DNA of 64,000 bases from Pteria penguin (GCA_035048485.1 CM068583.1:26532841-26596840), one strand, 5' to 3'; shown: positions 46,045 through 58,999, counted from the first letter of the stretch. Translations and numbers: made by a program. Notes: generated from the sequence alone by a model not told the origin.

Positions 46045-47040
46045 AACCATTTGGATATACATACCGATTCCTGTTTTTAAACTTTATTGGTGACATTATA
46101 TTGGTATTTCTGCTCTGCCTCCAAAAGGCTTTGAAAGCAAAATTATTCATATTAACATTGCGAAATTGCTCCATGCAGTATTTGTCAATATCATAACTGA
46201 AAGAAATGTGACCTCACAGGCGTATCGTCTCGAAAGGAGAATCCTACATATGATTACTATAAAGTATATATAATATTTTATTAATTCTACCACAAGTTTC
46301 TACTTGATGACTTAAGTACGAAGACTTAATATTATTTTCATCATTGTATTAATAATGTATCCTGATGAAAAGAGTTGTCCATCACATTGTGATGGAAATA
46401 AATTCATCCAAGGATATTAACAATTCACGAGATCTGTTGCAATTCAGGTGTTTAATCATGATTCAATACCATCGACCTTGCATGCTACGACGTAAACAGG
46501 TGACGCCAGTCAACACCTTAACCAACCAATGGCCACCTCCCTGCTGATCAGCAACTCTGTTCACGATCCCAATTCATCACCGATTGCACGATAAATTGTA
46601 TTAAGCTGACCATCTATTCCTTAGCAAACAGCGAATCGTCGAGGCGAGCTAATTTCTGTTGATCATTTGTTGTTGGTTTTATAGTACCTTTCCAGAATAA
46701 TAAAAGCTATCTGACAATATGGCCGGACACTAGTTATGCCGAGGGTTGTCCAATAGAGTCGTCATATGTTAGATTCCATCAGCAATTTCTAATTATAGTA
46801 AAATATTTACATATCAGGTAAGTTTATTTTATTTACCTATGTGCTTTTAATTCATAGGAATATAAATATCTCTTCGAGCAAAAATGTTTGCTCGTTTTAT
46901 TTCATTTACATATTTGGTGAACTGAAGTTTGTCGCTCTTTTATTTGTGTTTTTATTTTGTTCCTTTTCCTATATATATATATGTACCAGTTTTCCCTTTT
47001 TCCTTTCATCTATATAATATAGAATACGAAAGTAATATTT
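46045..47040. other. Intergenic, nothing coding recognised
   Basis: No supported exon. Short frames here lack splice context. Confidence 0.45.
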
Positions 47041-47042
47041 GT

Positions 47043-47098
47043 GTAGCGACTGAGACACTCACAACTATGTACCACGATGGACATCGTGCTCCCCTAAA

Positions 47099-47134
<36 letters not shown>

Positions 47135-47165
47135 AATAAATAAAAAATAAGAAAATTAAAATAAA
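47043..47165 (-). mobile_element. Retroelement terminal fragment with (AAT)n/poly-A tract
   Basis: gactgagacactcacaacta tgtaccacgatggacatcg parallels ggcactaacaacaatgtacc ccagtggacattcacgg at 48385-48425. It abuts an (AAT)n A-rich tract at 47094-47165. Confidence 0.55.
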
Positions 47166-47169
47166 AATA

Positions 47170-48370
47170 AACAAGTTCATCAACATCGTAATTTAAATTT
47201 AATCACAAAATATAATATGCAATTTCATACTCGAAAGTTTTTGTAGATTTTCTTTTTTATACTAAGAAAGAATACTACTTTCACATGAATTCGCGTTTTG
47301 GGTAATTTTTTATGGTTAAAGTTTTTGAACTTTTTGTTTGATTAATCACCATTTTAGTTTCAAGAAAATTCTGGAATTAATTAATCTTATTTAGTTCAGA
47401 ATGTTTTTGCTTTAACGTAATAGTGATGAACATAATTTACAGTATATCATTCCAGTTTTCGCCATTTCTCTTCCTTACTTTTTTTCAATATTGTTTATGA
47501 GGAGATCATGCCAAAATGTTTGTATTGAGTATAAAATCGATCTCACTATATGTTTTGATGTTAAACATTAATAAATAACAAAATTTTATCTCATATTTCA
47601 GTTAGCGTTTGGTCACTATTAAAAATAGTTTTTGTGAGAAGTGTATATAGATTAGAAAGAATAAACATGATGATCGATATGAAACAGAATTAGCGAAGTT
47701 GTATTGACAAGTCGTTAGATTAAGTTTTCATAGTCTGTATAGGTATGCGTATTCCTTCATATAGGCACTAAATTTATCATACATATTTCATGGCCAAGAT
47801 CATCTTTATACTCATATATTCGTTTAAAATTCTCTCAAAACATGGCAAAAGGAAGGCGAAGCTAATTTCTAAAGTCTTTCTTCTAGAATCTGTACCGCAA
47901 CTGAATTACAAACAGATGATTTTGTCATGTTTGTATGTACTTAGTGATGTGTTTTTTGTGCATGATCAAGGCGAAGTTTGCCACACAGCTGAGTCAGATT
48001 TCTTTTCCTTTCTTTTTTGAAGCTCTTAAAATACCACTTCCTAATAAACCAGAACATGTATTTGACTCTGTTATGAGTATTAGTAATTGAAGCGATATGA
48101 CAGTTCGACTTTGTCTTATAACTGCGGTACTCATGACCGTTAAAATAAACGTATTCATTAAAAACGAGGTTATGCATTAGTTTAGCACAATAGTCAAAAC
48201 AATCAATAAAACCCCCTCAAACGTACTCTTCCATAGCATCATAATGTTATTATGGTATTTATGGAAATGGAATGAATAATTAACAATTAGATTTTTTTTT
48301 CTGCGTATGCAAAATAGCAATATTTTATGAATGAGTATTTAAATCGGTGTATGAAAAATACGAAAATAAC
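47170..48370. other. Intergenic, nothing recognised
   Basis: AT-rich; no supported exon or repeat. Confidence 0.45.
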
Positions 48371-48374
48371 TGGT

Positions 48375-48480
48375 GTCACATGGCTATGGCACTAACAACA
48401 ATGTACCCCAGTGGACATTCACGGACCCCTGAAATTCAGAGGTGAGACCAGGTGCCCGGGAGGAGTGAAGAAAAACCACC
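48375..48480 (-). mobile_element. Family B retroelement 3'-tail copy
   Basis: aatgtaccccagtggacatt, ctgaaattcagaggtgagac and caggtgcccgggaggagtga are the complement of the tail at 54140-54230, well preserved. No RT remains beside it. Confidence 0.8.
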
Positions 48481-49104
48481 TAGTGACATTAAAGCGATTA
48501 ACACGCAAAAATTTACTTGTCTGAACCCGGGATCCAATACTTGACAGTGATGACAGATATGATCAGTTCCATGCTATTTCTTTAGTTTAGATACCGCCCG
48601 AACGCAGTCTTTAATGTCTGTAGTATAGAAGCAACCAAGATTTTATTTATTGAGCAATTCGCCTTGTCCTAAATATGGTTATCATAATTTTTAGGTTAGA
48701 TGTACGGCATTCAATAACATTGCATCCTATGAGCACGTTAACCGTGGGATGAGCCAAGGCGTTACATTATGGGCATCACGTCTTTCCTAATTATTCTTTA
48801 TCCTCGTCAATGCAATGCAATTCGTAGGCAGATGTAAGTTATAGAAGCCGTAATTTGACTAGAAGAGTTGAAGCTTATGCATGATACATGAAAATGACAT
48901 TTTCAAAGATGCAAATGCATTCAACTGATTGTTAAAGATTAACGATCTCACATTATTCTTAAAATTTTGATTCTGTAATGTGTTTAACAGGTGAAAGTTA
49001 TGGTACTCACCGCTTGATCTCCTTTCTATCTATTGGTCCACAGTTTTCACATTCATGCAATCACTGTTTAATTCTAAAACTTATTGTAAAATATTCCGTC
49101 GGAA

Positions 49105-49350
49105 TTGACTTTAGAATTATCTGTTGGTTGAAACTCTTTCTTCAACGTTTCAGCCAATGGCCTTTTTGAAGATGACCCAGTTAAACGATCAGTCAGATTT
49201 GACTTCTTTCTACACTTCTACAACTACGATGTGTGAATGTAGAGGTGTAGAAAGAAGTCAAATGTGACTGATCGTTTAAGTGAGTCGTCTCGATAAAAGG
49301 CATTGGTCGAAACATTGAATAAAGAGCTGCAACCAACTGCTAAAACTTAT
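49105..49350. mobile_element. Foldback element with ~115-bp arms
   Basis: Left arm (about 49105-49221) and right arm (about 49238-49350) pair through gttggttg, tttcagccaatgg/ccattggtcgaaa, gttaaacgatcagtcag/ctgactgatcgtttaa and gacttctttctacac/gtgtagaaagaagtc. The loop is about 16 nt. No coding capacity. It is followed immediately by a retroelement tail. Confidence 0.82.
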
Positions 49351-49389
49351 TTAAAATTGACAGTTAAGCAGTGTGTAGGAGTAACAAGA

Positions 49390-49920
49390 AATGAAGGATA
49401 AACCACCACAATCCGAAAATCATGAACCCGAAATGCACACAAAATCAGCGAAAATGGAAAACTCAAATACAAAGAAGGAAAAAGTGAACCCTCACAATAT
49501 AAATGATATAAGGAGCCCCTTGGAGAGTAAGCATCACCTGCTTTCTAGAAACACCCGTCATATAAGTCCAATAGAAATAGTTGAATAACGTTAATACTAA
49601 ATATTGGTGTTAAATTCGAATTTTAAAAATGGTCGGGATAGGTTTAAACCCCCATTCTGAATAACCAGACGTCATATTGTATGATAAAAGCCTTTTGTCG
49701 AGTATAAAACTTCCTCAGTGGCGTTGTTAGTCTATTATTACATATCCTTGGTTGATCAATTTACCTGAAAAGTTGATTTGTCCTGTAAACGAAGTCATTA
49801 TAATTTAAAATCGCTCTGGTATCACACATTAAATGAGATATTAATACGCCAAAGAAGGCAATGATGGGATATTGCTAAGCATATACGGAAAGTTGAAATT
49901 GCAATTTCGAGAAAGATGTT
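49390..49920 (-). mobile_element. Decayed minus-strand Penelope-like copy: RT C-terminus plus tail
   Basis: 49690-49920 parallels 56570-56800 (acttcctcagtggcgttgttagtct; ggttgatcaa; tgagatattaatacgcc; gatgggatattgct), the complement of the RT C-terminal region. 49480-49590 carries the tail (gtaagcatcacctgctttct, aacacccgtcatataagtcc). Order and strand match the copies at 52.5-53.0 and 55.6-58.9 kb. Frames are destroyed. Confidence 0.75.
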
Positions 49921-49924
49921 TAAG

Positions 49925-50990
49925 GGCTTTCTGTCCGCTTTTTAGTGTTGTTTTCTTCTTATAGTCTATCACATAGACTACATTACTTTAGTTGACGGGA
50001 GTTGTGTAACACAGGAAAATATTTCATATCGCAAATCAACTTTGAAATGATTATTTATAGAGGAATACATTTTGGGAAATCTAAAGTGTTATTCCAAACT
50101 TCGCGTTTGGAGTTTTGAATCTGAATATATATACAATACTAATTTCAATGTGTGTAATGAGGCAGGCAATGATAACATTGACCAAACGTTGATGACGATG
50201 TGTACATTTTTGACATTGCACATTCAACACCATTAGCAAGTAATTAGAATAGTATATCTATGCTTTATGAGCACTCTCGGATAATTAATAATATACTATG
50301 ATGTAGATAACAATAAGATCTTAATAAATTGGATCTCCTTCGGAAATGGTAATACTGATGTTAATGATGATGAGCCGGAGATTCATATTACCTCTTCTCA
50401 TTCCGATGAAATTGTGAATTAGCGAATTCATGTAATTATTGTGATTATTTTGCCGTTTAAACAGCATAATATCTTTAACTAATTAATGATGTAATTAGTT
50501 CTAACTAATTAACCATAAATCAATGTGATAATAGTGTAAATACAGATTGACTGGATCATTCCGTCTGATTACTGATTAAATTTAAAGTAAAGTGAAATAT
50601 CACTGGACAATATTGCCAACACAGAGATATTGTGGAACTGGGATTCAAGTCTTGTATTCAATGATATCAATATTCCAGATAGATATACGACAATAGGAAA
50701 GAATAATTCACAACGAAGTCATTGTACGAAAACAAAAATTTTGATGAGATATGACGATAAATTCTAAATAGTCTTTTACGGACATATTGTATTTTTCTCG
50801 TAATTGAATTCTGTCTGTGCGAAGGTCGGTTCAATTAATGCAGAATTTTTTTTCTCTTTTTTTTCACTTCTTCCCTACGTTAAGTCCCACCTAAAACACA
50901 AGGTATAGCGGTATCGTAATCCATGTATATAAAACAAAGTCCAGAATAATAGACACATAGAAAACATTAGAGATATTTGTCACGAAGGAG
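49925..50990. other. Intergenic, nothing recognised
   Basis: AT-rich sequence with no supported exon. Confidence 0.45.
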
Positions 50991-50994
50991 TCAT

Positions 50995-50996
<2 letters not shown>

Positions 50997-51072
<76 letters not shown>

Positions 51073-51145
51073 ATAACGATACAGATGATGATGATGATGA
51101 TGATGACGACGACGACGACAATGATGATGATTATGATGACTGTAA
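50997..51145. repeat. (GA)~36 followed by GAT/GAC trinucleotide tract
   Basis: Pure GA dinucleotide from 50997 to 51069, then (GAT)n(GAC)n(AATGAT)n from 51083 to about 51140. Arg-Glu and poly-Ser frames here are repeat artefacts. Confidence 0.97.
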
Positions 51146-51399
51146 TATATAAGAACGTGTTATTGGAGTCAAGAAAACATTGGCTTCTAAAGTAGTTGGA
51201 TGTAATCTACTCAAGTAGTGTCGTTTATCAGTTTAGGATAGTGAACATTCAAAAGACTTTTTACATAACGTTTACTTTAGAATTTGTCAACAATAAAATA
51301 TATTAAGTCTATGACTTTTTTTTTACACATTACATTACTACCCCCCTGATAAACTCTTCAACATAGTTGAACACTTTTTCTTTACAAGAAAGATTCCCG

Positions 51400-52100
51400 C
51401 AGTTATAAAATATATTGTGTTGGGCTATCCAGACATACACTTTGGAAAAATGACAGTAGTTGGAAGTTTAAGTACTTTAAAGATGAGATGAAGAAAATGC
51501 TGGGCTTTTGAATGAAAATATCATTGACAATATGTATGTTGTGTTCGGTGACCGAAATCATTGGCATTCCCATGTGTACCTTTGCCATTGCTTTGCGATT
51601 TTTTCTTTATTCGTGTGAATCTGACTTTATGCAAAATGCTCTCTGTCAACATAAAAGCGAACTGTCGAAGACCTTAATTTAACATTCAAATATATTGATG
51701 ATGTATTGTTTATAAATAATAAAAGCGTTGATACATATGTTCACACAATATAAAGAAGTCATGTTGAAAGGTATAAGAGAATACTTTACGGAAAACTGAC
51801 AGAGGCGATAAATATACATTTCACTATTTGACAAACGTGAAGATTTCTATTGTCAATACTTATAATATTATTCATTTATCACCTGCGTATGTTGCCTATG
51901 TGTCTCAACTGATCCGATATGCGACAGCCTTTTAAGAGTACAGTTCATTTATTTACTTACTGAGTGAAAAATCATAGCGGTTGTGACCCTTCAGCAGGAT
52001 ATGATCACTCCTCTATGGGACCTGTTCCCATTTCTGGTTTGTCCAGGGGTCCGTAATAGCCAATATCTATATTTTGTATTGTAAAATAGATGTTCCTTTT
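51400..52100 (+). mobile_element. Old plus-strand Penelope-like copy: RT remnants plus tail
   Basis: At 51556-51636 a broken frame reads IIGIPM-T-AIAL-FFLYSCESDF, a decayed form of the GIPMGTNCAP...FLYSYE motif; further on are LFDKREDF and a SPAYVAYVSQLIRYAT-like stretch (51815-51930). 51985-52100 (gatatgatcactcctctatggg, gtccaggggtccgtaatagcc) looks like its 3' tail. Multiple frameshifts and stops; dead. Confidence 0.75.
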
Positions 52101-52529
52101 TTACTACTGCCTGAATCTTAGAATTTTATTGTTTGATTTTATTTTGTTGAAATAAGCTAATGCTTTGCTATTGTAATATTGTTATATTATTATTATCATT
52201 ATCGTCATTATGTAAATTTGAAGGAATAGGTAATGCAAATGAAAAACAATTCTGTTTTGACGTTTTAGTGTCTCTTATCTACAAATATAATAAAATATAT
52301 ACATGTATCAATTTAATTCACCATATGGACATTTCAACGGCGACTTAGGTCCTTTGTATGTTTGTTTTTTGTAGGAAATTGCACAAAGGCAAAGTATAAG
52401 TATTTGAAGAACAAACTTATTATTAAATTGATGTTAAAGTAAGAGAAATAGAGTATAAACAATGAAGAAATAAGGAAGGGTTAGCATTATCTCAAAATCC
52501 ATGGATTAAAAGTACAATATCGTGTATTG

Positions 52530-53022
52530 TACAAATTCGAACCCCAAATAAAAATGAGGTGAGACCAGCTGTCTGGGAAGATTAAGCGTCCCCTATTTCA
52601 ATGCAACACCCATCACAAAAGTCCTGCAACAACTTATCCTATTCTGGTATCGGAAATTCACGTCAACAAATTCTGTATATATACATATAATGACATATCA
52701 AGTATAGTTACAAAAGTCAAGATGGTTAGTTTGACATTCTTGAAAGGAGGATCTGAAATTGCACCAGATCACTTTATCGACCATAGCACTTCCTCAGTGA
52801 CTATTTCAAATGTTCCTTGATATATTTCTGTGAAAGTAGTATCGTGGTAAGAAGTCTCGCCCTCAGGAAGATATCTTCGTATTTAGATTAAAACCTGGCA
52901 TAGCATATAAATTGTGAAATGAAGACGCCATATGCAGGAGAGGAAGGTATGTTGTTACTCAGGGAAGGGAAGTTAGTAATAATGAAATTGAAATCGTTAC
53001 GTTTGTCATTAAGAGATCTAAG
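52530..53022 (-). mobile_element. Old minus-strand Penelope-like copy: tail plus RT C-terminus
   Basis: 52545-52620 (atgaggtgagaccagctgtc; caacacccatcacaaaagtc) is the tail. 52775-53022 parallels 56570-56820 (gaccatagcacttcctcagtga; gaagacgccatatgcaggag; aatgaaattgaaatcgttacg tttgtcat), the complement of the RT C-terminal region. Frames are lost. Confidence 0.78.
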
Positions 53023-53329
53023 GATAAAGTTATGCATGAGGGAGATAACGCTTACTATTAGAAATTTTTCTTTAGAACTTTTATCATGGTAGAATTTAAG
53101 TACACATTTCTGTACAGCACTGCAAAGGGGGATTGTGATTACTTTCAGAAACTAACAGTCCTAAATTTAGATTACATTTGATTTCACTGATGACATTCTT
53201 TTTCATTTATTTGCTAACAGGGCTTTCTGGTTTTGGTTTTTAGTATTGTTTTATTAAGTTTTTGTCTGTATTCTGTATATAAGTGTAATGATTGTCTTAT
53301 TTATAAATATAGAACATATATACATTTCA

Positions 53330-53845
53330 ATTTTGTGCACCATATGCGAATTTCGACAAGTTATGTCTCTTCAGTGATGCTCATAGCCGAATGATTGGAA
53401 TTCTCAAAATATATAAAATATGAAGAGCAGTGTTGAAGATAAAATGACCGAAAAGTGAACCAAAGAATCTATCTAAGGACAGAGCTATGCATAAGGGAGA
53501 TACTCCTTAGTTTTAGAGTAATTGACTTAATTTGATGACTGAAAATTTGATGTATATATTTCATGTCAGTACAAAAGCACTGAAAACTAGACTTATGATG
53601 CCCTCGGGGACTATCAGTCCACCAGCAGTGACACCGGCCTAGTGGTTATTATAAATAAAGAACATATATACATTTTAATTTTGTGCACCATATGCTCATT
53701 TCGACAAGTTATATCTCTTCAGTGATGCTCATAGCCGAATGATTGGAATTCTCAAAATATATAAAATATGAAGAGCAGTGTTGAAGCTAAATGACCGAAA
53801 AGAGAATAAAAGTATTTATCTAAGGACAGAGCATTATCTCAGTCC
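53330..53845 (+). repeat. Family C repeat, two direct copies ~325 bp apart
   Basis: aaatatagaacatatataca to aggacagagc at about 53305-53500 is repeated at about 53655-53835, with near-identical cores (gtgcaccatatgc, tcttcagtgatgctcatagc cgaatgattggaattctcaa, atgaagagcagtgttgaag). The spacer includes ctcggggactatcagtccac. The start of a further period suggests a satellite-like array. Another copy lies at 18915-19170. Confidence 0.85.
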
Positions 53846-54109
53846 TCCACAGCACCAGATCCAACCTCTCTTTTAACAAGGGTCTGTGATTGCTTGTGTT
53901 ATATTTATATTTATATATGTATTGTCATGTTCTTTGGAATTCGAGTTGTGGAAATAGGATCGGTATCGCAGATTCAGACTTACCAGTTATATTACCCTCG
54001 AATTCTCCTACCCGATGCTGACACTAGGGGTATGTCTAGACAGTAAACAAACAACAAAGAAGTACCGAGCTGCAACAGAAGAGCAGCACAAATGCGTAAT
54101 GATTTGTTC

Positions 54110-54330
54110 TGTAAGGCATTCATGGCAGGTGTGGCTAGCCATTCAGGAGACGCTTACTCCTCCCGGGCACCTGGTCTCACCTCTGAATTTCAGGGATACG
54201 TGAATGTCGCTGTAGTACATTCTTGTTAGTGTCATAGTCACTTGACACTAGTTATACTTTCATATTTTGCATTTAAATCTTATGGGAACTTTAAAGTGGT
54301 TTGAGGTTTACCAATAACTATGAAGGGATA
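54110..54330 (+). mobile_element. Family B retroelement 3'-tail copy, well preserved
   Basis: ttcatggcaggtgtggctag, attcaggagacgcttactcc, tcccgggcacctggtctcac and ctctgaatttcagggatacg form the clearest copy of the tail in the window. No RT is attached upstream. The open frame across it has no protein family. Confidence 0.8.
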
Positions 54331-54334
54331 TCGA

Positions 54335-55640
54335 GTTGTCTGTAATGATTTGTTTTCATTATCTAAAATGGTGTTTTCAGCTATATTTTTATTGTGTTTG
54401 TGTTGTATTTTGGTTGCTTTATTTCATTCATATCTGATGTAATAGCTTTCCGAGTGATTTTATTTAAGTGTTTAGCATATAGAAAATATTATACAGTATG
54501 AAATTGGTATAAATCAGGTTAAGATACAACATCTTAGTAAATTAAATCAAGTGATGTTGGGTACTTCTCTACATAACTATTATAAAGTGTCATTTTATTT
54601 GCCAATAGCTTTTTTTTAAATATGTTTTGGATATATTTGTATAATTCATAGAAAGGGAAGCATGTATAGGTGTGTCGTGACATTCTATTTGTTGGATACG
54701 TCCTTGTTTTGTTGAAAGTGAGTTTGCATTGTATATTGTTTTGTATATAAATGTCCTATATTACGGTTTTACAAAAGACCATGTCCACAATAAATCCATT
54801 TCATTCTTCTTACTGAAACGAGAAATCGATTAGTCTGGTTTTTACCAAAAGGGCTCAATGCGGATTGACATGAACAAGAGGAATTATTGTCGATGCTTGG
54901 GGTCTGTACTTGACATGGCTAATATCTAACCAGGTGATCAACTCTAGGGTTCACATTCAACAAAGTGTGCTTGGAATAGTAAACATCTAAACACAATCGT
55001 CAATGGAATAAATGCATACCGACGTATGCCAGTCAATTTCGAACTGTATAGTAAGATTATGTGATTGATATTATTGATATTTTGGAAGACATTTTACAAT
55101 GTCAAACGGTGTGTACTTGATTTTCATGTTCGATTTGACATACAATCAAGATTTCCTTTTTAATGCCTGTATGTAATCTGCAAGGAGTTATAGCTTTACA
55201 TTGCTTAAGAGAAATCCCCCATAACGCTCTATACACTAATTGCTTAAGCACGATCAATGTGTTCTAAGTCAACAAAGAAATGTGGTTAAGAATGTTGTGA
55301 TACTCGGCGAGTTTGATTACACTCAGTGTAATTTCAACTTGTGTTTCATTTTCTAAACTGTTACAAAACAATTTCATTAGGGAAACCGTAAATATCTTTC
55401 AAAAACATGCTATTCGAACTCTGTGCCAACCCGATTGTATGTTGATACAGTAAATTTTATGTGAGTGTGTTTTAATTAGTTGTGACGATTCAATTATTGT
55501 ACGCTCTAATTTAATTTTTTTCTGGTATATTTAATGTAAAGGTTATGGATAAATCCAAACCATAAGTCCGAAAATCATGAAACCAGAGGACATACAAAAT
55601 CAGTGAAAATGAAAACCAAGCGGAAAATAACAAAATATGT
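54335..55640. other. Intergenic, nothing recognised
   Basis: No supported exon; AT-rich. aaatccatttcattcttctt near 54790 follows a cacaataaat motif, a possible plus-strand poly-A signal with no gene attached. Confidence 0.4.
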
Positions 55641-55644
55641 CTAC

Positions 55645-55768
55645 TTAAAGAGCATTTGTGAACCCCTATGATGGAGTGAGATCAGGTGCCCGGGGAGAGT
55701 GAGTTTCTCCTGTTTACTAGCAACACCCGTCACATAGACGCAGTAGAAAGAGTCAAATCGTGTAAATT
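55645..55768 (-). mobile_element. 3' tail of the minus-strand Penelope-like element (family B)
   Basis: ggagtgagatcaggtgcccg, gggagagtgagtttctcctg and caacacccgtcacatagacg match the other minus-strand tails. It lies downstream of the minus RT at 56.5 kb but is separated from it by the AT tract. Confidence 0.78.
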
Positions 55769-55770
55769 CC

Positions 55771-56440
<670 letters not shown>

Positions 56441-56509
56441 TAGAAGTCAAAGTAGGTAACCTTCTAGTATAGAAAGTGTCAAATCTGTGTAAAATGATCT
56501 GAATCGGTC

Positions 56510-58990
56510 TCAGCCAAGAATATCATTTAAAAGTCTGGATAACGAGATATCATATGGAGTAATAAGAGTCTCGTAACGACCATAGAGCTTCCTCAGTGAC
56601 GTTGCTAGTCTAGCACACTTATAACCCTGGTTGAGCAGCTTATCTGAAAGTCGAATAGCCCTCAGAACAAAGCCATTGTAATTTGAACATACTCTGAAAT
56701 AACGTATTAACTGAGATATGAATACGCCGTATGCGGGCGATGATGGAATGTTGCTACTTATGAAATTAAAGTTTGTGATAGCAAAATTGAAATCGTCACG
56801 TTTGTCATAGAGTGAGGTGTTCAATTTTCATTAATGTCGAAAGACAACATAATATCTAAATGCGAAGTAGAATTACTACTTTCTGTGGTTTCTTTGACCT
56901 CCAGTTCACTTGGATAGATGATGCTAAGGTAATCCGCGAATGAAGGATTATTCATTAAAAGGAAGATATCTATATACCTGTAAGTGAAACTGAAGCCAAG
57001 AGCCAATTGTTTCTTTCATTGCGAAAGCAAATACTGAATGAATTCAGCTTCGTATGAGTAAAGGAATATGTCATCCAAAAGCGGAGCACAGTTAGTGCCC
57101 ATTGGAATGCCGAAAATTTGTTTAAAAACCTTTCCGTCAAACACCACAAACATGTTATCGATAAGAAAGTTTAATATCTGGATGGCATCTGTTTCAGTGT
57201 ATTGTTTTTGGAATCAGAATTTCCATAACAAAGTAAGTTTTAGCATGGCCTATAACTATATATTTGAATTTGCGGCTTCCTTTTTCATTAGTAAATGCAT
57301 TTTGAATAATTTCCGCTAATCTGTCTTTTAATTTCTGATGAGGGATCTTTGTGTAAAGAGTCAAAAAGTCAAAAGACTTGATGGAGTGAATTTTAGTAAA
57401 ACTTTTTGATTTTAGATGTTCTAACAACTCTTTTGAATTTTAAGGATCCACATTTGATTAATTCCACTTCTGGAATATACTGTTTCGCAATACCTATGAA
57501 GGCCAGATTTAATTCTGATAATATTTTTGTCAGTAGCATCGAAACAGATTTTGTGGAACACTTAGAGGAACCAGCGATAAAGCGTTGTTTGTAAGGATTT
57601 TTGCGCATTTTTGGAATGCAGTACAAATATGGAAGTTCTAGATTTAATTTATTCGTGTCAATACCAAACGTATTGAGGACAGATTTATAATTCTCAAGTA
57701 CTTCCGAAACCGAGAAGTTCGTGAGAGTATGAGTTGGATTTCCTCGAGCTGAATTTAATCCTTATTCTTTCACTGGGCTGTCAAAGTAATATTTCTTACA
57801 AGGAAAAAGAGAAATTACTGGCTCAGTTATGTGGCAGAAGTCACCATGGAGCTATACAATAATTATTAGACGCTTTATCTGCTGGTGTAATGATATAATG
57901 TTCTTGGAGGAAGGTACGTTCTCTGACAACATCAAGATCTTTGAAATAGATTCAAATCTTGTGTTTACAGAGCCTTGTAATTTTTTAATTTTTGATCTCA
58001 ACAGTGCTGCAATATATTTTATCCGTTCCGAAAGAGTGTCGACCTGTACTTCCTCTCTTTTTGCCCATCGTATAGCATATTACTCGCAGCATTTCATAAT
58101 AGTCTCAAAATTTTGGCTCCATGTGAATGATCTGGGTTCTCTGTATTTTGAACCTTTAAATGAAAGTTCTCTTAATTTGGTGCTTTAACAATATCAAAAT
58201 CACCAGTAATGACATGACTACAAGGAGAATATACACAATTTGATGAGGAACATGCACACAGTTGAGGATGGTATGCAGAGTTGCTAAGATCAAGACACTG
58301 TAGAAACCCTTTGTAATTATAAATTTTGGATGCAACTGATGGTGTGTAGCTATAGGAAATACATGGCGGATATTTGTTTTTGAAATATGGAGGTATTTTC
58401 TCTAATACAGACTTATGATTTACAATTTGGCCAAAATTTAAATAATCAATGCCTTTATTTGCAAATTTAATTTTGATAAAAGGGTGATTAGATTTTTCCA
58501 TTGATATATCTGACTTGACAGGACGAAAAAGTCTAGCGGTCGATATGTCCATAATAATGCCATCTAGTGTATACTCTGCAGAGGTTATATCAGTATATAT
58601 ACGGTGTCTGGACGATACATGTACGTACAACTCGTGTAATTTTCTGGGTGAAATAGAATAAAGTTTTGTACGAATATGATGAAGGCCCAAAGGTTTATTT
58701 ATAAATGGCAAAAGAGCATCAAGGGAAATATTATGTATTTCAGGTTTGTTGTATTTGCGTGTACCATGAAGTCGATGCCTCCTCTGGCTTTTGTTGAATA
58801 AATCGAGTATGTTAACTGATTGACAAGCAGGACTAGTTAGGCTACCAATATTACTAATATTGTCATTGCATCCATAGGGCGAAGCAGTGCCGAGACGTCT
58901 TATCCAGTATTCTTCTCTTTTCCGACGAAAAGGAGTGATCAAATTGGGATTGTTTGTAGGGTGATATATTTTTTTCTATAATTCTAATTT
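56510..58990 (-). pseudogene. Penelope-like retroelement polyprotein (Naiad-type), decayed, minus strand
   Basis: Reading from 58990 down: a GIY-YIG-like C-terminal block (IYHPTNN, RREEYWIRRLGTASPYGCND); a ~200-residue linker with CACSSSNC and SHVITGDF (58172-58942 open); EHYIITPADKASNN; then LELPYLYCIPKMRKNPYKQR; RT blocks FDFLTLYTKIP, a region equivalent to GIPMGTNCAP, YRYIDIFLL (altered catalytic motif), YDKRDDFNF and PAYGVFISQLIRYFR; stop near 56510. The nuclease-like part precedes the RT, unlike classical Penelope (nuclease last), which fits the Naiad clade. Several frameshifts, stops and a 47-nt insertion make it a pseudogene. The start of the nuclease domain was not found and may be truncated. 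Confidence 0.82.
57815..57861 (-). mobile_element. 47-nt insertion copied from a family A retroelement 3' end
   Basis: The complement reads tattgtatagctccatggtg acttctgccacataactgag ccagtaa, identical to 44942-44988 except one base. It interrupts the conserved PADKASNN...CKKYYF protein region and adds stops. It is best read as a severely 5'-truncated insertion of family A. Confidence 0.75.
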
Positions 58991-58999
58991 TCATTGAGA

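Noticed and set aside
54015..54203. Plus-strand 62-codon frame as a gene
   Set aside because: It spans the retroelement 3' tail; other copies of the tail do not keep the frame.
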